From Streptomyces sp. CB02058 (GTDB lineage Bacteria; Actinomycetota; Actinomycetes; Streptomycetales; Streptomycetaceae): a stretch of 64,000 nt of DNA. Below the pieces are notes generated by a model. It was not told the origin of the DNA and searched no databases. It saw only the letters and a list, made by a program, of their open reading frames with translations. The stretch spans positions 1,364,001 to 1,428,000 of the forward strand of contig NZ_LIPG01000001.1 in the NCBI RefSeq assembly GCF_001905505.1, read 5' to 3'. This document shows, piece by piece, positions 1 to 8,533 of this stretch; the stretch's first letter is position 1; every line of letters begins with the position of its first letter. The translations under genes and the position numbers were made by a program.

Positions 1-1
1 C

Positions 2-199
2 AGCCTGCCGGAGGGGATGACCGTCCTCCAGGCCACCCACACCGAACGGCAGAGCACCTTCGTCGTCCGGGCCCCCGCCCCGGTCCACGACCCGGCCTGG
101 GTCCTGGAACCTCTCGGCCTGGAGGACCTCGTCCTCACCTACATGGCGGAGGGCACGTCCGGCCCCGCCGGCCGCACCGTCCTGGAGGCACAGCGATGA
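2..199 (+). CDS. C-terminal end of an ABC transporter ATP-binding protein (5' truncated by window)
   Basis: An open frame enters from the left edge and ends at TGA 197-199, giving about 65 residues. The tail (...LGLEDLVLTYMAEG...) resembles the C-terminal end of drug/antibiotic-type ABC ATPases, where a 'LEDVFLxL/YM' segment follows the nucleotide-binding domain. Its stop overlaps the ATG of the downstream permease (ATGA), so the two are translationally coupled. No Walker motif lies inside the window, so the assignment rests on the tail and on the coupled permease. Confidence 0.6.
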   Translation, partial: SLPEGMTVLQATHTERQSTFVVRAPAPVHDPAWVLEPLGLEDLVLTYMAEGTSGPAGRTVLEAQR

Positions 200-1239
200 T
201 CTGGCTCACCTGGCGCCAGTACCGCGTCCAGACCCTGGTGGCCCTGGCCGCACTCGTCGCCGTGACCGCCACCCTGGTGATCACCGGCTTCCAGCTCCGG
301 GACACCTACGACAGCACGGTCGCCGTGTGCGGCAGCGACTGCGGGGCGGCGCGGAACGCGTTCGTCACCCGCTACGCCACCCTGTCCTCGTTCGTCACCG
401 GCCTCCTGATCGCCGTACCGGGCCTCATGGGCGTCTTCTGGGGCGCGCCCCTGATCGCGCGCGAAATGGAGACCGGCACCCACCGGCTGATCTGGAACCA
501 GAGCATCACCCGCACCCACTGGCTCGGCGTCAAGCTCACCGCCGTCGGGCTGGCGGCCGTGGCCGTCACCGCCCTGCTCAGCCTCATGGTGACCTGGTGG
601 GCGTCGCCGCTCGACGAGATCAACAGCGACCGGTTCACCCCGGTGGTCTTCGACGGCCGGGGCATCGTCCCGCTCGCCTACGCGGCCTTCGCCTTCACCG
701 TCGGGGTCTGCGCCGGACTCCTGATCCGCAGGACCGTGCCGGCCATGGCGGCCACCCTCGCCGTCTTCGTCGCGGTCCAGGTCCTCATGCCCTTCGTCGT
801 ACGCCCGCACTTCATGGCGCCAGTGCGCGCCGAGATCGCGCTCGCCGCGCTCGGTCTGCGCGGCGGAGGTCCGGGCGAGGACGGGAACGGCGCCGCCGCT
901 TCCGGGTCCCGCTGGGAGGCGACGAACATCTCCATGTCCGGCGAAGGCGACGCCGCGCAGGTGGTCGTCGGCGTGGCCAGGCCCGGTGCCTGGGTGGTGT
1001 CCGGCAGCGGCCCGGTGCTCGATTCGTCCGGCAGGGAGGTCAGGGGGGCCGAGGGCTGCGCGCGACGCGACATCGACCCGGTGGAGTGCTTCGCGAAGTC
1101 CGACCTCCATGTGGAGGTCGCCCACCACCCGGCCGACCGCTACTGGACCTTCCAGTGGATCGAGACGGGCGTCTTCCTGGCCCTGGCCGGGCTGCTCACC
1201 GGCTTCTGCACCTGGTGGCTGCGCCGGCGCCTGAACTGA
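196..1239 (+). CDS. ABC-2 type transporter permease
   Basis: This 347-residue membrane protein begins MIWLTWRQYRVQ, the usual opening of actinobacterial ABC permeases paired with a stand-alone ATPase. Hydrophobic segments lie near residues 14-35, 60-85, 110-132, 155-178, 182-203 and 322-340, making six likely membrane helices with a soluble loop at about 210-315. It starts four bases inside the end of the upstream ATPase, so both halves of one exporter are co-translated. The substrate cannot be read from sequence. The gene ends just before a strong bidirectional hairpin. Confidence 0.75.
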   Translation: MIWLTWRQYRVQTLVALAALVAVTATLVITGFQLRDTYDSTVAVCGSDCGAARNAFVTRYATLSSFVTGLLIAVPGLMGVFWGAPLIAREMETGTHRLIWNQSITRTHWLGVKLTAVGLAAVAVTALLSLMVTWWASPLDEINSDRFTPVVFDGRGIVPLAYAAFAFTVGVCAGLLIRRTVPAMAATLAVFVAVQVLMPFVVRPHFMAPVRAEIALAALGLRGGGPGEDGNGAAASGSRWEATNISMSGEGDAAQVVVGVARPGAWVVSGSGPVLDSSGREVRGAEGCARRDIDPVECFAKSDLHVEVAHHPADRYWTFQWIETGVFLALAGLLTGFCTWWLRRRLN

Positions 1240-1269
1240 CGGGACGAGAGACGGCCGTCGTACGCGAGA

Positions 1270-1304
1270 GGCGGCCGAAGCCGACGCAACCGGCTTCGGC
1301 CGCC
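1270..1304. terminator. Bidirectional hairpin terminator
   Basis: There is a perfect 14-bp stem (1270-1283 with 1291-1304) and a 7-nt loop (acgcaac). It sits between the convergent ABC permease and the DUF4157 gene. The core is repeated exactly at 29291-29324. Confidence 0.75.
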
Positions 1305-1305
1305 C
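1272..1305. repeat. 34-bp hairpin repeat, copy 1
   Basis: These 34 bases, including the non-paired loop, recur identically at 29291-29324. The two copies lie at either end of the contractile-injection region and its immediate neighbours. Confidence 0.8.
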
Positions 1306-1331
1306 ACGCGTGACCAGGCAGGGTCCGCACG

Positions 1332-3545
1332 TCACCGGCGACGGCCACGCTCCCGGGGCGCGAAGGGGTTGACGTCGCCGGGGAAGTCCTCGTCCCACTC
1401 CGGCTCGGCGTAGCTGCTGGGGACGAAGGTGTTGCGCCCGCTGTCCGTGATGAACGGCGTCCGCGAGGACGAGGGCCGGCTGCTGCGTCCGCGTTCACGC
1501 CGCGGCTCGGCGTCGATGGGCCCGGCCCCGTACGAGAAGTCGTCGCCGATCTCGATGGGACGGCTGCTGGACATGCCCGCGGGGGGCCGGGTCGACCTGC
1601 GGCGGCTGCGGCTGCGGCTGCGCTCACGCTCGGGCTCGGGTGCGAAGCTCGGTTCGGGGCGGCGGCTGCGGCTCCTGTGCCGGCGCTCCGGCTCGGGTTC
1701 GGGTGCGAAGCTCGGTTCGGGGCGGCGGCTGCGGCTCCTGTGCCGGCGCTCCGGCTCGGGTTCGGGCGCGGGCTCCATGACGTAGCTGGGGGCGCGCCTG
1801 CTCCGGCGGTGCCGGTGACCGATGCTCTCCTCGGGCTGCTGGCTGCCGAAGATCTCCTCCTCGTCGTCCGCCGCCGCGTAGTTGACGGGGGCGGCGACCT
1901 GGGGGCGGCCGATCGTGCTCACCGGCGGCCGGCTCGACCTGCGCCGGCGGCTGGGGGCCTGGGGAGCCTGGCTCGCGCGGCTCCTGCTCTTGCTCCGGCT
2001 GCGGTACGAACGGTCCTCGTCCTCGTCCGGGCTGTTGCTGCGCCGGTCCGGCTCCATCCGATAGGTCTTCCGGCGATCGGCCACGGCGGCGCCCACGTCC
2101 CTGGTGGACTGGCGGTGACCGTAGCCGTAGTCCTCGAGATCGGCGTCGTCGTCCGAGTGCTCCCCGGTGATCCTCATGCCCTCCGGCACGCCCTTCCTGT
2201 TCTCCATGCCGTAGAAGCCGTTGTGCGTCCCCGGCCTCGGGTACTGGGATGGATGAGGCGTGGTGACGCTCACCGTCACGTCGTCACGGCCGGCGCGACC
2301 GGGCAGCCGTCCGGTGTCCCTGACGAGCTCCCGGGTGGAATAGCCGGGAGTTCCCCGCGGCACGCGCGGCATCTGGAAGTGCAGGTTGGCGTTCGGGCCG
2401 ACGCCGCTGAGGCGGTCGGCGGCCTCGGGACGGCTGAGGTCGACGTTGTTGAGGACGGGTACGCCGAGTCTCCGCAGGTCCTCGCGGTTGTTCTCGTACC
2501 CCTCGTAGTCGGGCTGTTCCTCGAAGGTGGTGGCGGCCATCGTGCTCGCCGCCCCCGGGTCCCGTCGCAGCCGCGCGCGTGCCGCGGACAGGTCGGCCTC
2601 GGACAGGTAGATCTGGTTCCGGTCCTGCAGATTCTCCTCGGGCGGGCGGGTCCGGCCCTGCGGGTGGATGCCGCCCACTGTGGCCCGGGGGCCCAGGATT
2701 TGTTCCGGGTACACCTCGATGCGCCCCTGGGTGGTGGTGGCGAAGATCTCCGTACCCCTCGACGAGGACCTGATGTACCTGCCGACGATCGGGCCCTGGG
2801 GGCCGGTGATCTCGAACATCTGGCCGCGGTCCTTCTTGTGCATCCTCCGGCCCCCGCCGGACATCATCCGGGCCACCGTGATCCCGCCGCCCTCGTGCGC
2901 CTCGGCGGGCGTGCCGGTGGACGCGCCGGACCCGGGTCCCGTCAGGTCCGGCATGGACCCCTGGGCCATCCTCCGGCCGTTCGCGCTGGCATGGCGCTCG
3001 AAGGGGTCGTCCTGGTGGGAGACCGCCACGCCCGACCCGTTGTCCGTCCCCGCGACGGGGCCCAGGGACTGCTGGCGGACATGGTCGAGCTCGTGGAACA
3101 TCGTCTCGTCGTCCGCGCCCTGGGGGCCGACGACGATGTCGTGGCCCGTGGTGTAGGCGCGGGCGCCGAGTGCCGCCGCCGAGCGCTGCGCGACCGGATC
3201 GCTGTGGACACGCACATGGCGGAAGGACATGCCGTAGCCCTGCTCCGCCCTCTCCATGACACGGGAGTCCAGCGGACGGCCCGGGGAGCGGACGGCGTCG
3301 ACCACGGACGACTGCTGTACGGAGGCGTCGGCGGCCGGCGGCTCGGCGGTCTCGTGGCCGCACCCGGCGCCGTGCTCGTGCCGTTCCTCCTCGACGGCTC
3401 GGGCCACGACCGCGTTGCCCGCCGAACGCTGGAGAGCCCTGACACGCTGGGCGAACGTGGCAGGCGCCTTCGCGCGGTGGCCGCTCTCCGGGCCACGGAC
3501 CTGCTCGGCCTGTGCTCTGTACGCGCGCACGGTACTCCTCGCCAC
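1332..3545 (-). CDS. DUF4157 protein with Rossmann/DUF2431-like middle and RS-rich tail; putative eCIS cargo
   Basis: The product has 737 residues. Residues 34-49 (RVRALQRSAGNAVVAR) and 92-192 form the DUF4157 module typical of proteins encoded beside eCIS loci, with a HExxH-like site HELDH at 151-155. Residues about 310-450 read like a degenerate BMT5/DUF2431 Rossmann domain: a 'YLSEADLS' strand-loop, 'MAATTFEE', 'YENNREDLRRLGVPVLNNVDLS', then 'NLHFQMPRVPR'. This is my pattern match and is not certain. From about 500 on the protein is disordered and extremely Arg/Ser-rich, with a 21-residue tandem repeat. It is convergent with the ABC operon and lies behind the LAL regulator. Known family context suggests cargo of the injection system; the enzymatic activity is unknown. 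The start at 3545 is chosen because it precedes the conserved N-terminal motif. Confidence 0.7.
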   Translation of the reverse strand: MARSTVRAYRAQAEQVRGPESGHRAKAPATFAQRVRALQRSAGNAVVARAVEEERHEHGAGCGHETAEPPAADASVQQSSVVDAVRSPGRPLDSRVMERAEQGYGMSFRHVRVHSDPVAQRSAAALGARAYTTGHDIVVGPQGADDETMFHELDHVRQQSLGPVAGTDNGSGVAVSHQDDPFERHASANGRRMAQGSMPDLTGPGSGASTGTPAEAHEGGGITVARMMSGGGRRMHKKDRGQMFEITGPQGPIVGRYIRSSSRGTEIFATTTQGRIEVYPEQILGPRATVGGIHPQGRTRPPEENLQDRNQIYLSEADLSAARARLRRDPGAASTMAATTFEEQPDYEGYENNREDLRRLGVPVLNNVDLSRPEAADRLSGVGPNANLHFQMPRVPRGTPGYSTRELVRDTGRLPGRAGRDDVTVSVTTPHPSQYPRPGTHNGFYGMENRKGVPEGMRITGEHSDDDADLEDYGYGHRQSTRDVGAAVADRRKTYRMEPDRRSNSPDEDEDRSYRSRSKSRSRASQAPQAPSRRRRSSRPPVSTIGRPQVAAPVNYAAADDEEEIFGSQQPEESIGHRHRRSRRAPSYVMEPAPEPEPERRHRSRSRRPEPSFAPEPEPERRHRSRSRRPEPSFAPEPERERSRSRSRRRSTRPPAGMSSSRPIEIGDDFSYGAGPIDAEPRRERGRSSRPSSSRTPFITDSGRNTFVPSSYAEPEWDEDFPGDVNPFAPRERGRRR
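1629..1776 (-). repeat. 63-bp tandem repeat in the RS-rich tail
   Basis: Two 63-bp units (1629-1691 and 1692-1754) differ at one base and are followed by a partial third (to about 1776). They encode a 21-residue Pro/Glu-Arg/Ser block (ERRHRSRSRRPEPSFAPEPE). Copy number is likely to vary between strains. Confidence 0.9.
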
Positions 3546-3738
3546 TCAAAGCCTGATCAGGAATCGTCACCCGTCCCGCGCGGGAGGCGGGAGGGCCGCG
3601 AGGGCAGGATGCCGGGCCGCGCGGGTGAGCGGGCGGGCCGCGAGGGCAACGGCCCTCGCAGGGGCCGCCCTCGGCCGGCTGCCTGCCCTCCGGGCCCGTG
3701 CTGCCGGCACGCCCGGGCGTGCCCGCCCGCACCGCCGG

Positions 3739-6705
3739 TCATGTGCGCTCCTCCGCGCCGCCGTTCAGCGCGGCCGGGAGGTCCACCCGCCGTCGTATGC
3801 CGAGTTTGCGGTAGGTGCTCGTCAGATGGGTCTCCACGGTACGCCGTGCCAGATGCAGCAGTTCGGAGATCTCGGCGTTCGTCCGTCCGTCGGCGGCCAG
3901 CGCGGCGATGCGGCGCTCACTGGCGGTCAGTGAGTCGCGGCCCGTGAAGGGGGCGTTCCTCCGGCGGGCGCCGCCGGCACGCAGTGCCTGCTCCGCGCGG
4001 GCCGACAGCAGGACAGCGCCCGTCCGTTCGGCTGCCGTCGCGGCCTCCCTGAGCAGCAGGCGGGCCCTGCGGGACTGTCCGGCGGCCGTGAGCTGGAGCC
4101 CGTGAGTGATCAGCGCGGGGATCAGCTCGACGTCGAGCGACGCGCCACGCAGCAACCCGACCGCCTCGGAGGTGAGTTCGAGACCGCGCCGGCCGCCGGT
4201 GGCCGAGCCGAGGACGCGCAGGGCACGGCCGCGGACCCGGGGCGTGCCCCACACATCGGCGTACCGGCTCTCCTCCTCGGCGAGGGCCAGGGCCTCCGGT
4301 GTCTCTCCCAGGAGGAGGTGGCACTCGGCGGCGGCCGAACGCCACGGTGTGACGACGGGGCTCTCCACGTCGCGGCCTGCCTGACGCCGGCCGCACTCCC
4401 GGAAGTCGGCCAGGGCGCCCGCCGGATCGCCGACGGACGCACGCAGGACACCGCGTGCGTAGAGGAAGCGATTCTGCTCCCAGCCGTCCTCCGTCCGGCC
4501 GACGTCGACACCGGCGACGAGCCGTTCGGCCTCGGCGGAGCGGCCGCACCCGACCAGTGCGAGGACGCGGTGGGCCAGGAAGTTGCTCGCGCCGGTGGGG
4601 GACGGGTCTCCCGGAGTCCGTGACCACTGGGCGGTCTCCTCCAGCACCCACCCGTGACGGCCGGCCGCGGCGGCGGTGTCCAGCCGGGTGTTGAGCAGCG
4701 ACCGGTGGACGGGGTGCAGCGGCGACACCCAGTGCTCGGCGAGCCCCGTCCTGATGATGCGTTCGGCGTCCTCCGGCGCATCGGCCCACTGCGCCACGGC
4801 CGCGGCCGTACCCAGGAGATAGGGCACCAGCAAGGGGTCCTCGGGGGCGGTCAGCAGCCAGCGGATCTGCCGCATGGCCGTCTCGGCGGACAGCAGCCCG
4901 GCCGTCGACTCGTAGCGGATCAGCAGGGCGCGCAGGGCCGGGCTGATCCACTCCGGGGACCGCTCGGCGCGCTCCCGCAGCCGGGTGTAGACGACCCGCC
5001 GGCTCTCCTGGTCGTGGTCCGAGAAGAAGGCCGACGCCGTCTGGATGGTGCGGGCGAGGGCGGGCTCCCCGTCCAGCGGGCCCAGTTCGCGCATGACGTC
5101 GAGGGCGGCGTGCGGCTTGCCCCGGTTGGCCAGGGCGTTGCCCAGGTGGACGGCGGCCAGCACCCGGTCCCGGGGCTCCTCCTGGAGGCGCAGGGCCTCG
5201 GCCAGGCGGGGTATCCCCCCGGTCCGCAGGGTGGCGAACTCCAGTTCGCCCAGCTCCGTGAGGACCGCCGCCCGGCGCCCGGGTGGCATCGGTTCGTCCA
5301 GAGCGCGGCGCAGATAGCGCGCGGCGGCACTCGCCCTGCCCGCCCTGGACGCGTCGGCCGCCGCGTCCAGGAGGGCCTGGGCGGCACTCTCCGTACCCCC
5401 GGGGGCGGTACGCAGCAGATGCCCGGCCACCGCCTCGACCCCGTGGCCCCGGCGCTGGCGCAGCTCCGCCGCGCGCAGGTGCAGGGCCTGCCGGTGCGAA
5501 CGGGGCAGGCCGTCGAGGACCGCTCCGCGCAGCAGCGGGTGCGCGAAGCGCGGGACGCCGGTGCCGGGGGCGCGGCGCAGCAGTCCGAGCCGGACCATCG
5601 CGGTGATCCAGCCGCTCACGCGGTCGGGGTCGGTACGGGTGAGCTCGGAGAGGAAGTCGGCGAAGTCGTCGCCGGGTTCATGGCCCGGACCGTGGACGCC
5701 GTGCGCCACGGGTCCCGGGCGGGTGCCGGGCACCCCCGGGCCGCCGTGGGACCCGCTCTCGTCGCGTGCCGAGACCTCCAGTTCGGCGAGCGCGCGGGCC
5801 ACGGTGGTGCTGCCGGGGCCCGCGCTCCGCAGCCACCACGAGACCGCTGCCACGAAGGCACCCGGATACAGCTCGGCGACGTTCTCGGGAAGTCCTGGCT
5901 CCGGGCCGCCGCCGTCCGCCACCACGGCCCGGCCGCCGTGCGGGAAGACCGCCCGCAGATCGTCGAGCAGGGCGCGCAGCAGCAGGGGGTTGCCGGCGCC
6001 GGCCCGTACACAGCCGTCCACCCAGGACTCGCAGGTGCCCTGGCCGAGGGTCCCGCGCACCATCGCCTCGGCGGCGGGACGGCTCAGCGGTGCCACCGCG
6101 TGCATCCGGACCACACCGGGTGGCAGGGAGTACGCGAGGCCCGGTGCCGCCGGGGCGATGTCGTACTGCCCGCGCTCGGTCACCACCATCAGGACGGGCA
6201 TGCCGGTGAGCCGCCTGGCACCCTCCGCGAGCCAGCGCAGGGAGGCCCGGTCGGCGAGGTGCGCGTCGTCCACGGCGACCAGCAGGGGCGAAGCGGCGGC
6301 GCGTTCGCACAGGGACTGCCACAAGCGGGACGCGAGGGCGAGGTGGTCCGTGCCCTCCGGGGCGTCGTCGTGGAGAGCGCCGGGCCCGTGCGGTGGGCCG
6401 AGAAGCTGTCGTACGAGGGCGAGGGGGACTCCGGAGCTCTCGGCGGAGGCGTGGGCCCGCAGGACCCGCAGGCCCAGCCCGGCACCCAGTCCCGCGGCGG
6501 CCTCCAGCAGCGCGCTGCGGCCCGTGCCGGTCGGAGCGCGGAGCAGCACGAGCCGTCCCGATCCGTCCACGGCCCGTGCCGCCTCGGCCGCCAGCAGGGC
6601 GAGCGCCGGCTCGCGTTCGAGCAGCCCGGCGGAGGCGGGGTCCAGGTCCGGCGGCGGGGCGGGGAAGGGGAGGCAGGAAGGGGGCTGACTCGATAACGCG
6701 GTCAT
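3739..6705 (-). CDS. LAL-type LuxR transcriptional regulator (AAA + HTH), TTA codon at position 4
   Basis: This is a 988-residue regulator. The N-terminal AAA-like domain has a P-loop-like segment at residues 57-64 (APTGTGRS), in which the usual Gly and Lys are replaced by Ala and Arg. A long helical TPR-like middle follows. The C-terminus carries a LuxR helix-turn-helix (LTASERRIAALAADGRTNAE..., ending RRRVDLPAAL). ATG 6705 is preferred because upstream in-frame sequence looks non-coding and overlaps the divergent gene's promoter. Codon 4 is TTA (6694-6696), so translation should need the bldA tRNA. It is divergent from a second LuxR-type gene next to the injection-system operon and is a probable regulator of it. 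No specific target can be read. Confidence 0.8.
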   Translation of the reverse strand: MTALSSQPPSCLPFPAPPPDLDPASAGLLEREPALALLAAEAARAVDGSGRLVLLRAPTGTGRSALLEAAAGLGAGLGLRVLRAHASAESSGVPLALVRQLLGPPHGPGALHDDAPEGTDHLALASRLWQSLCERAAASPLLVAVDDAHLADRASLRWLAEGARRLTGMPVLMVVTERGQYDIAPAAPGLAYSLPPGVVRMHAVAPLSRPAAEAMVRGTLGQGTCESWVDGCVRAGAGNPLLLRALLDDLRAVFPHGGRAVVADGGGPEPGLPENVAELYPGAFVAAVSWWLRSAGPGSTTVARALAELEVSARDESGSHGGPGVPGTRPGPVAHGVHGPGHEPGDDFADFLSELTRTDPDRVSGWITAMVRLGLLRRAPGTGVPRFAHPLLRGAVLDGLPRSHRQALHLRAAELRQRRGHGVEAVAGHLLRTAPGGTESAAQALLDAAADASRAGRASAAARYLRRALDEPMPPGRRAAVLTELGELEFATLRTGGIPRLAEALRLQEEPRDRVLAAVHLGNALANRGKPHAALDVMRELGPLDGEPALARTIQTASAFFSDHDQESRRVVYTRLRERAERSPEWISPALRALLIRYESTAGLLSAETAMRQIRWLLTAPEDPLLVPYLLGTAAAVAQWADAPEDAERIIRTGLAEHWVSPLHPVHRSLLNTRLDTAAAAGRHGWVLEETAQWSRTPGDPSPTGASNFLAHRVLALVGCGRSAEAERLVAGVDVGRTEDGWEQNRFLYARGVLRASVGDPAGALADFRECGRRQAGRDVESPVVTPWRSAAAECHLLLGETPEALALAEEESRYADVWGTPRVRGRALRVLGSATGGRRGLELTSEAVGLLRGASLDVELIPALITHGLQLTAAGQSRRARLLLREAATAAERTGAVLLSARAEQALRAGGARRRNAPFTGRDSLTASERRIAALAADGRTNAEISELLHLARRTVETHLTSTYRKLGIRRRVDLPAALNGGAEERT

Positions 6706-6834
6706 CGGGACGTGCCGCCGATCTCGTGGTCGGTCTCGTGGTCGGCCACGTTGGTGGGGGCCTGCCGGCGCAGGAAGGATGGGAGGAGTACGAACGGGTG
6801 GTTCCGTTGAGGCAAGACACGAGGACGTACAGGC

Positions 6835-7473
6835 ATGGTTGTTCGAGCCCCGGTCAGAATCCCCGTGGAGGTCCACGCGTCGGACCCGCTGTCCATGGAC
6901 GGAGCGGTCAGCCAGCTGCGCAGGCACTCCGAGGTGGAGCTGATCGAGGAGGGCGCGGGCCGGCCGGGCACGGTCGCGGTCCTGCTCGCCGAGGCCCTCG
7001 ACGAGCCCACGCTGTCGCGGCTGAGGCGGCTGACCCGCGCGGACGGCACCAAGGCCGTCCTGGTCACGAGCCTGATCCGCGAGGCGGAACTGCTCCAGGT
7101 GATCGAGTACGGCGTCGGCGCGATCGTCTGGCGGCGCGAGGCCACCGGCCACCGTCTCCTCCGAGCGGTGCTCGCGGCCTCCCGGGGCGACGGTGATCTG
7201 CCGTCGGACCTGCTGGGGCGGCTGATCGCCCAGGTCGGCACGTTGCAGCGCGGCACGACCAGCGTGTCGGGCGCCACGGTGTCCGGTCTGGCACCACGCG
7301 AGGTCGACGTGCTCCGGCTGGTGGCCGAGGGAATGGATACCGGGGAGATTGCCAGCAAACTGTCGTACTCCGAACGCACGGTCAAGAACGTGATGCACGG
7401 ACTGACGACCCGGCTGCAGCTCCGCAACCGTGCCCATGCCGTGGCCTATGCCTTACGCGAAGGCTACATCTGA
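6835..7473 (+). CDS. LuxR/NarL-type orphan response-regulator-like protein, TTA codon near the end
   Basis: The product has 212 residues. The C-terminal 60 (LAPREVDVLRLVAEGMDTGE...) form a NarL/LuxR helix-turn-helix. The N-terminal part has the length of a receiver domain, but the usual phosphorylated Asp strand is replaced by TVAVLLAEALDE, so phosphorylation is doubtful. Codon 207 is TTA (7453-7455), making synthesis bldA-dependent. The gene is divergent from the LAL regulator and immediately precedes the injection-system cluster in the same direction. A LuxR-type regulator occupies the equivalent place in other Streptomyces CIS loci. Direct control of the cluster is inferred. Confidence 0.75.
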   Translation: MVVRAPVRIPVEVHASDPLSMDGAVSQLRRHSEVELIEEGAGRPGTVAVLLAEALDEPTLSRLRRLTRADGTKAVLVTSLIREAELLQVIEYGVGAIVWRREATGHRLLRAVLAASRGDGDLPSDLLGRLIAQVGTLQRGTTSVSGATVSGLAPREVDVLRLVAEGMDTGEIASKLSYSERTVKNVMHGLTTRLQLRNRAHAVAYALREGYI

Positions 7474-7843
7474 CGGCCCGTGCGCTGTTTCAAGGGCCCC
7501 GCGGACAGGAGTTGGACGACACGGGGGCAGCGAGGATGCCCCGCGCTCGTCCCCCGGGTGCCTCGCGGGGCCGGTGCCCGCACGGCGACGATGGGCTGGG
7601 GGCACTCCGTGCCGAGCGGCCATGTCCGGCTGCGACGGCGACGGCCGGGCCACGCACGGCCGGGACCGGCGCGGTGACGGGCCGGTGTCCCCGACGGGCG
7701 GGTGTCCCCGAGGGACGGGCCCGGCAGACCGGTCCGTCACGGGCGGGTCCATGAAGACCGATACGGAACAGGTCCTCCCGGCACGGTGCGTTCGGCGACG
7801 AGCGTCCCGTGACGGGCAGCGACGGTGAAGGGCAGGCACGACC
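7474..7843. other. Non-coding gap before the injection-system operon
   Basis: I see no supported gene in these 370 bp. The stretch 7675-7750 holds imperfect GC-rich repeats (variants of 'gacgggcgggtgtccccga'). The region probably carries the promoter of the DUF4255-AAA operon, but no clear -35/-10 pair can be named. Confidence 0.4.
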
Positions 7844-8533
7844 GTGATCCACGAGGTGGACGACATCCTGAGAGGGCTGCTCGTCCGCGGCGCCTTCGCC
7901 GGATCCGACGTCGAGGTCACCTTCGACGCCCCGACACGCGACTGGGCGGCCCGGCGCAACGCCCCGACCATCGACGCGTATCTCTACGACATCCGCGAGG
8001 ACACCAAGCGGCGTACGCGCGGCAAGATGTCGGTCCGCGACGAGCAGGGGATCGTCCTCAGGCAGCACCAGCCGCCACGCTGGTTCCGGCTCTCGTATCT
8101 CGTGACGGCCTGGACCAAGCGCCCGCAGGACGAACACCGCATGCTCTCCGCCGTGCTCCACACGCTCCTGCCCAAGGAGATTCTTCCGCCGGAGGACCTG
8201 ACCGGCACACTCGCCGGGCTCGGCCTCTCCGTCCCGCTGACCGTGGCGGGGCTGCACACCGAGGCCCGCTCGCTCGCCGACATCTGGTCCGCGCTCGGCG
8301 GTGAACTCAAGCCCTCGCTCGACGTGGTGATCACCGCGCCCTTCCTGGCGTCCCCCGACTACCAGGTCGGCCCGCCCGTCACGGAAGGACTCGGTGTCCA
8401 GGTGCGCGGGACGGACGGCCCGCCCGACGACAGCCCCGAGCGCCACCACAGGCAGGACAGCGTCGAGGCCGCCAAGGAGGACTTCGCGAAGAGGCACGGC
8501 GCGACGGGCACGCTCACGGAGCGGCGGGCATGA
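7844..8533 (+). CDS. cis16: DUF4255 protein, CIS tail-terminator/cap (Cis16/Pvc16-like)
   Basis: The 229-residue product starts at GTG 7844. It shows the DUF4255 pattern: an N-terminal MIHEVDDILRGLL helix, 'DAPTRDWAARRNAPTIDAYLYDIRED', 'RWFRLSYLVTAW', and the 'LSAVLHTLLP' stretch. In Afp/PVC-type particles this family caps the tube and sheath end. The C-terminal 40 residues are charged and probably disordered. Its end overlaps the AAA ATPase start by 4 bp, the conserved cap-ATPase pairing of eCIS loci. Confidence 0.85.
   Translation: MIHEVDDILRGLLVRGAFAGSDVEVTFDAPTRDWAARRNAPTIDAYLYDIREDTKRRTRGKMSVRDEQGIVLRQHQPPRWFRLSYLVTAWTKRPQDEHRMLSAVLHTLLPKEILPPEDLTGTLAGLGLSVPLTVAGLHTEARSLADIWSALGGELKPSLDVVITAPFLASPDYQVGPPVTEGLGVQVRGTDGPPDDSPERHHRQDSVEAAKEDFAKRHGATGTLTERRA

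Noticed and set aside
6706..7437. In-frame 244-codon extension of the LAL regulator
   Set aside because: It runs through the divergent LuxR gene, has Arg/Gly-rich non-domain sequence, and would place both promoters inside coding DNA.
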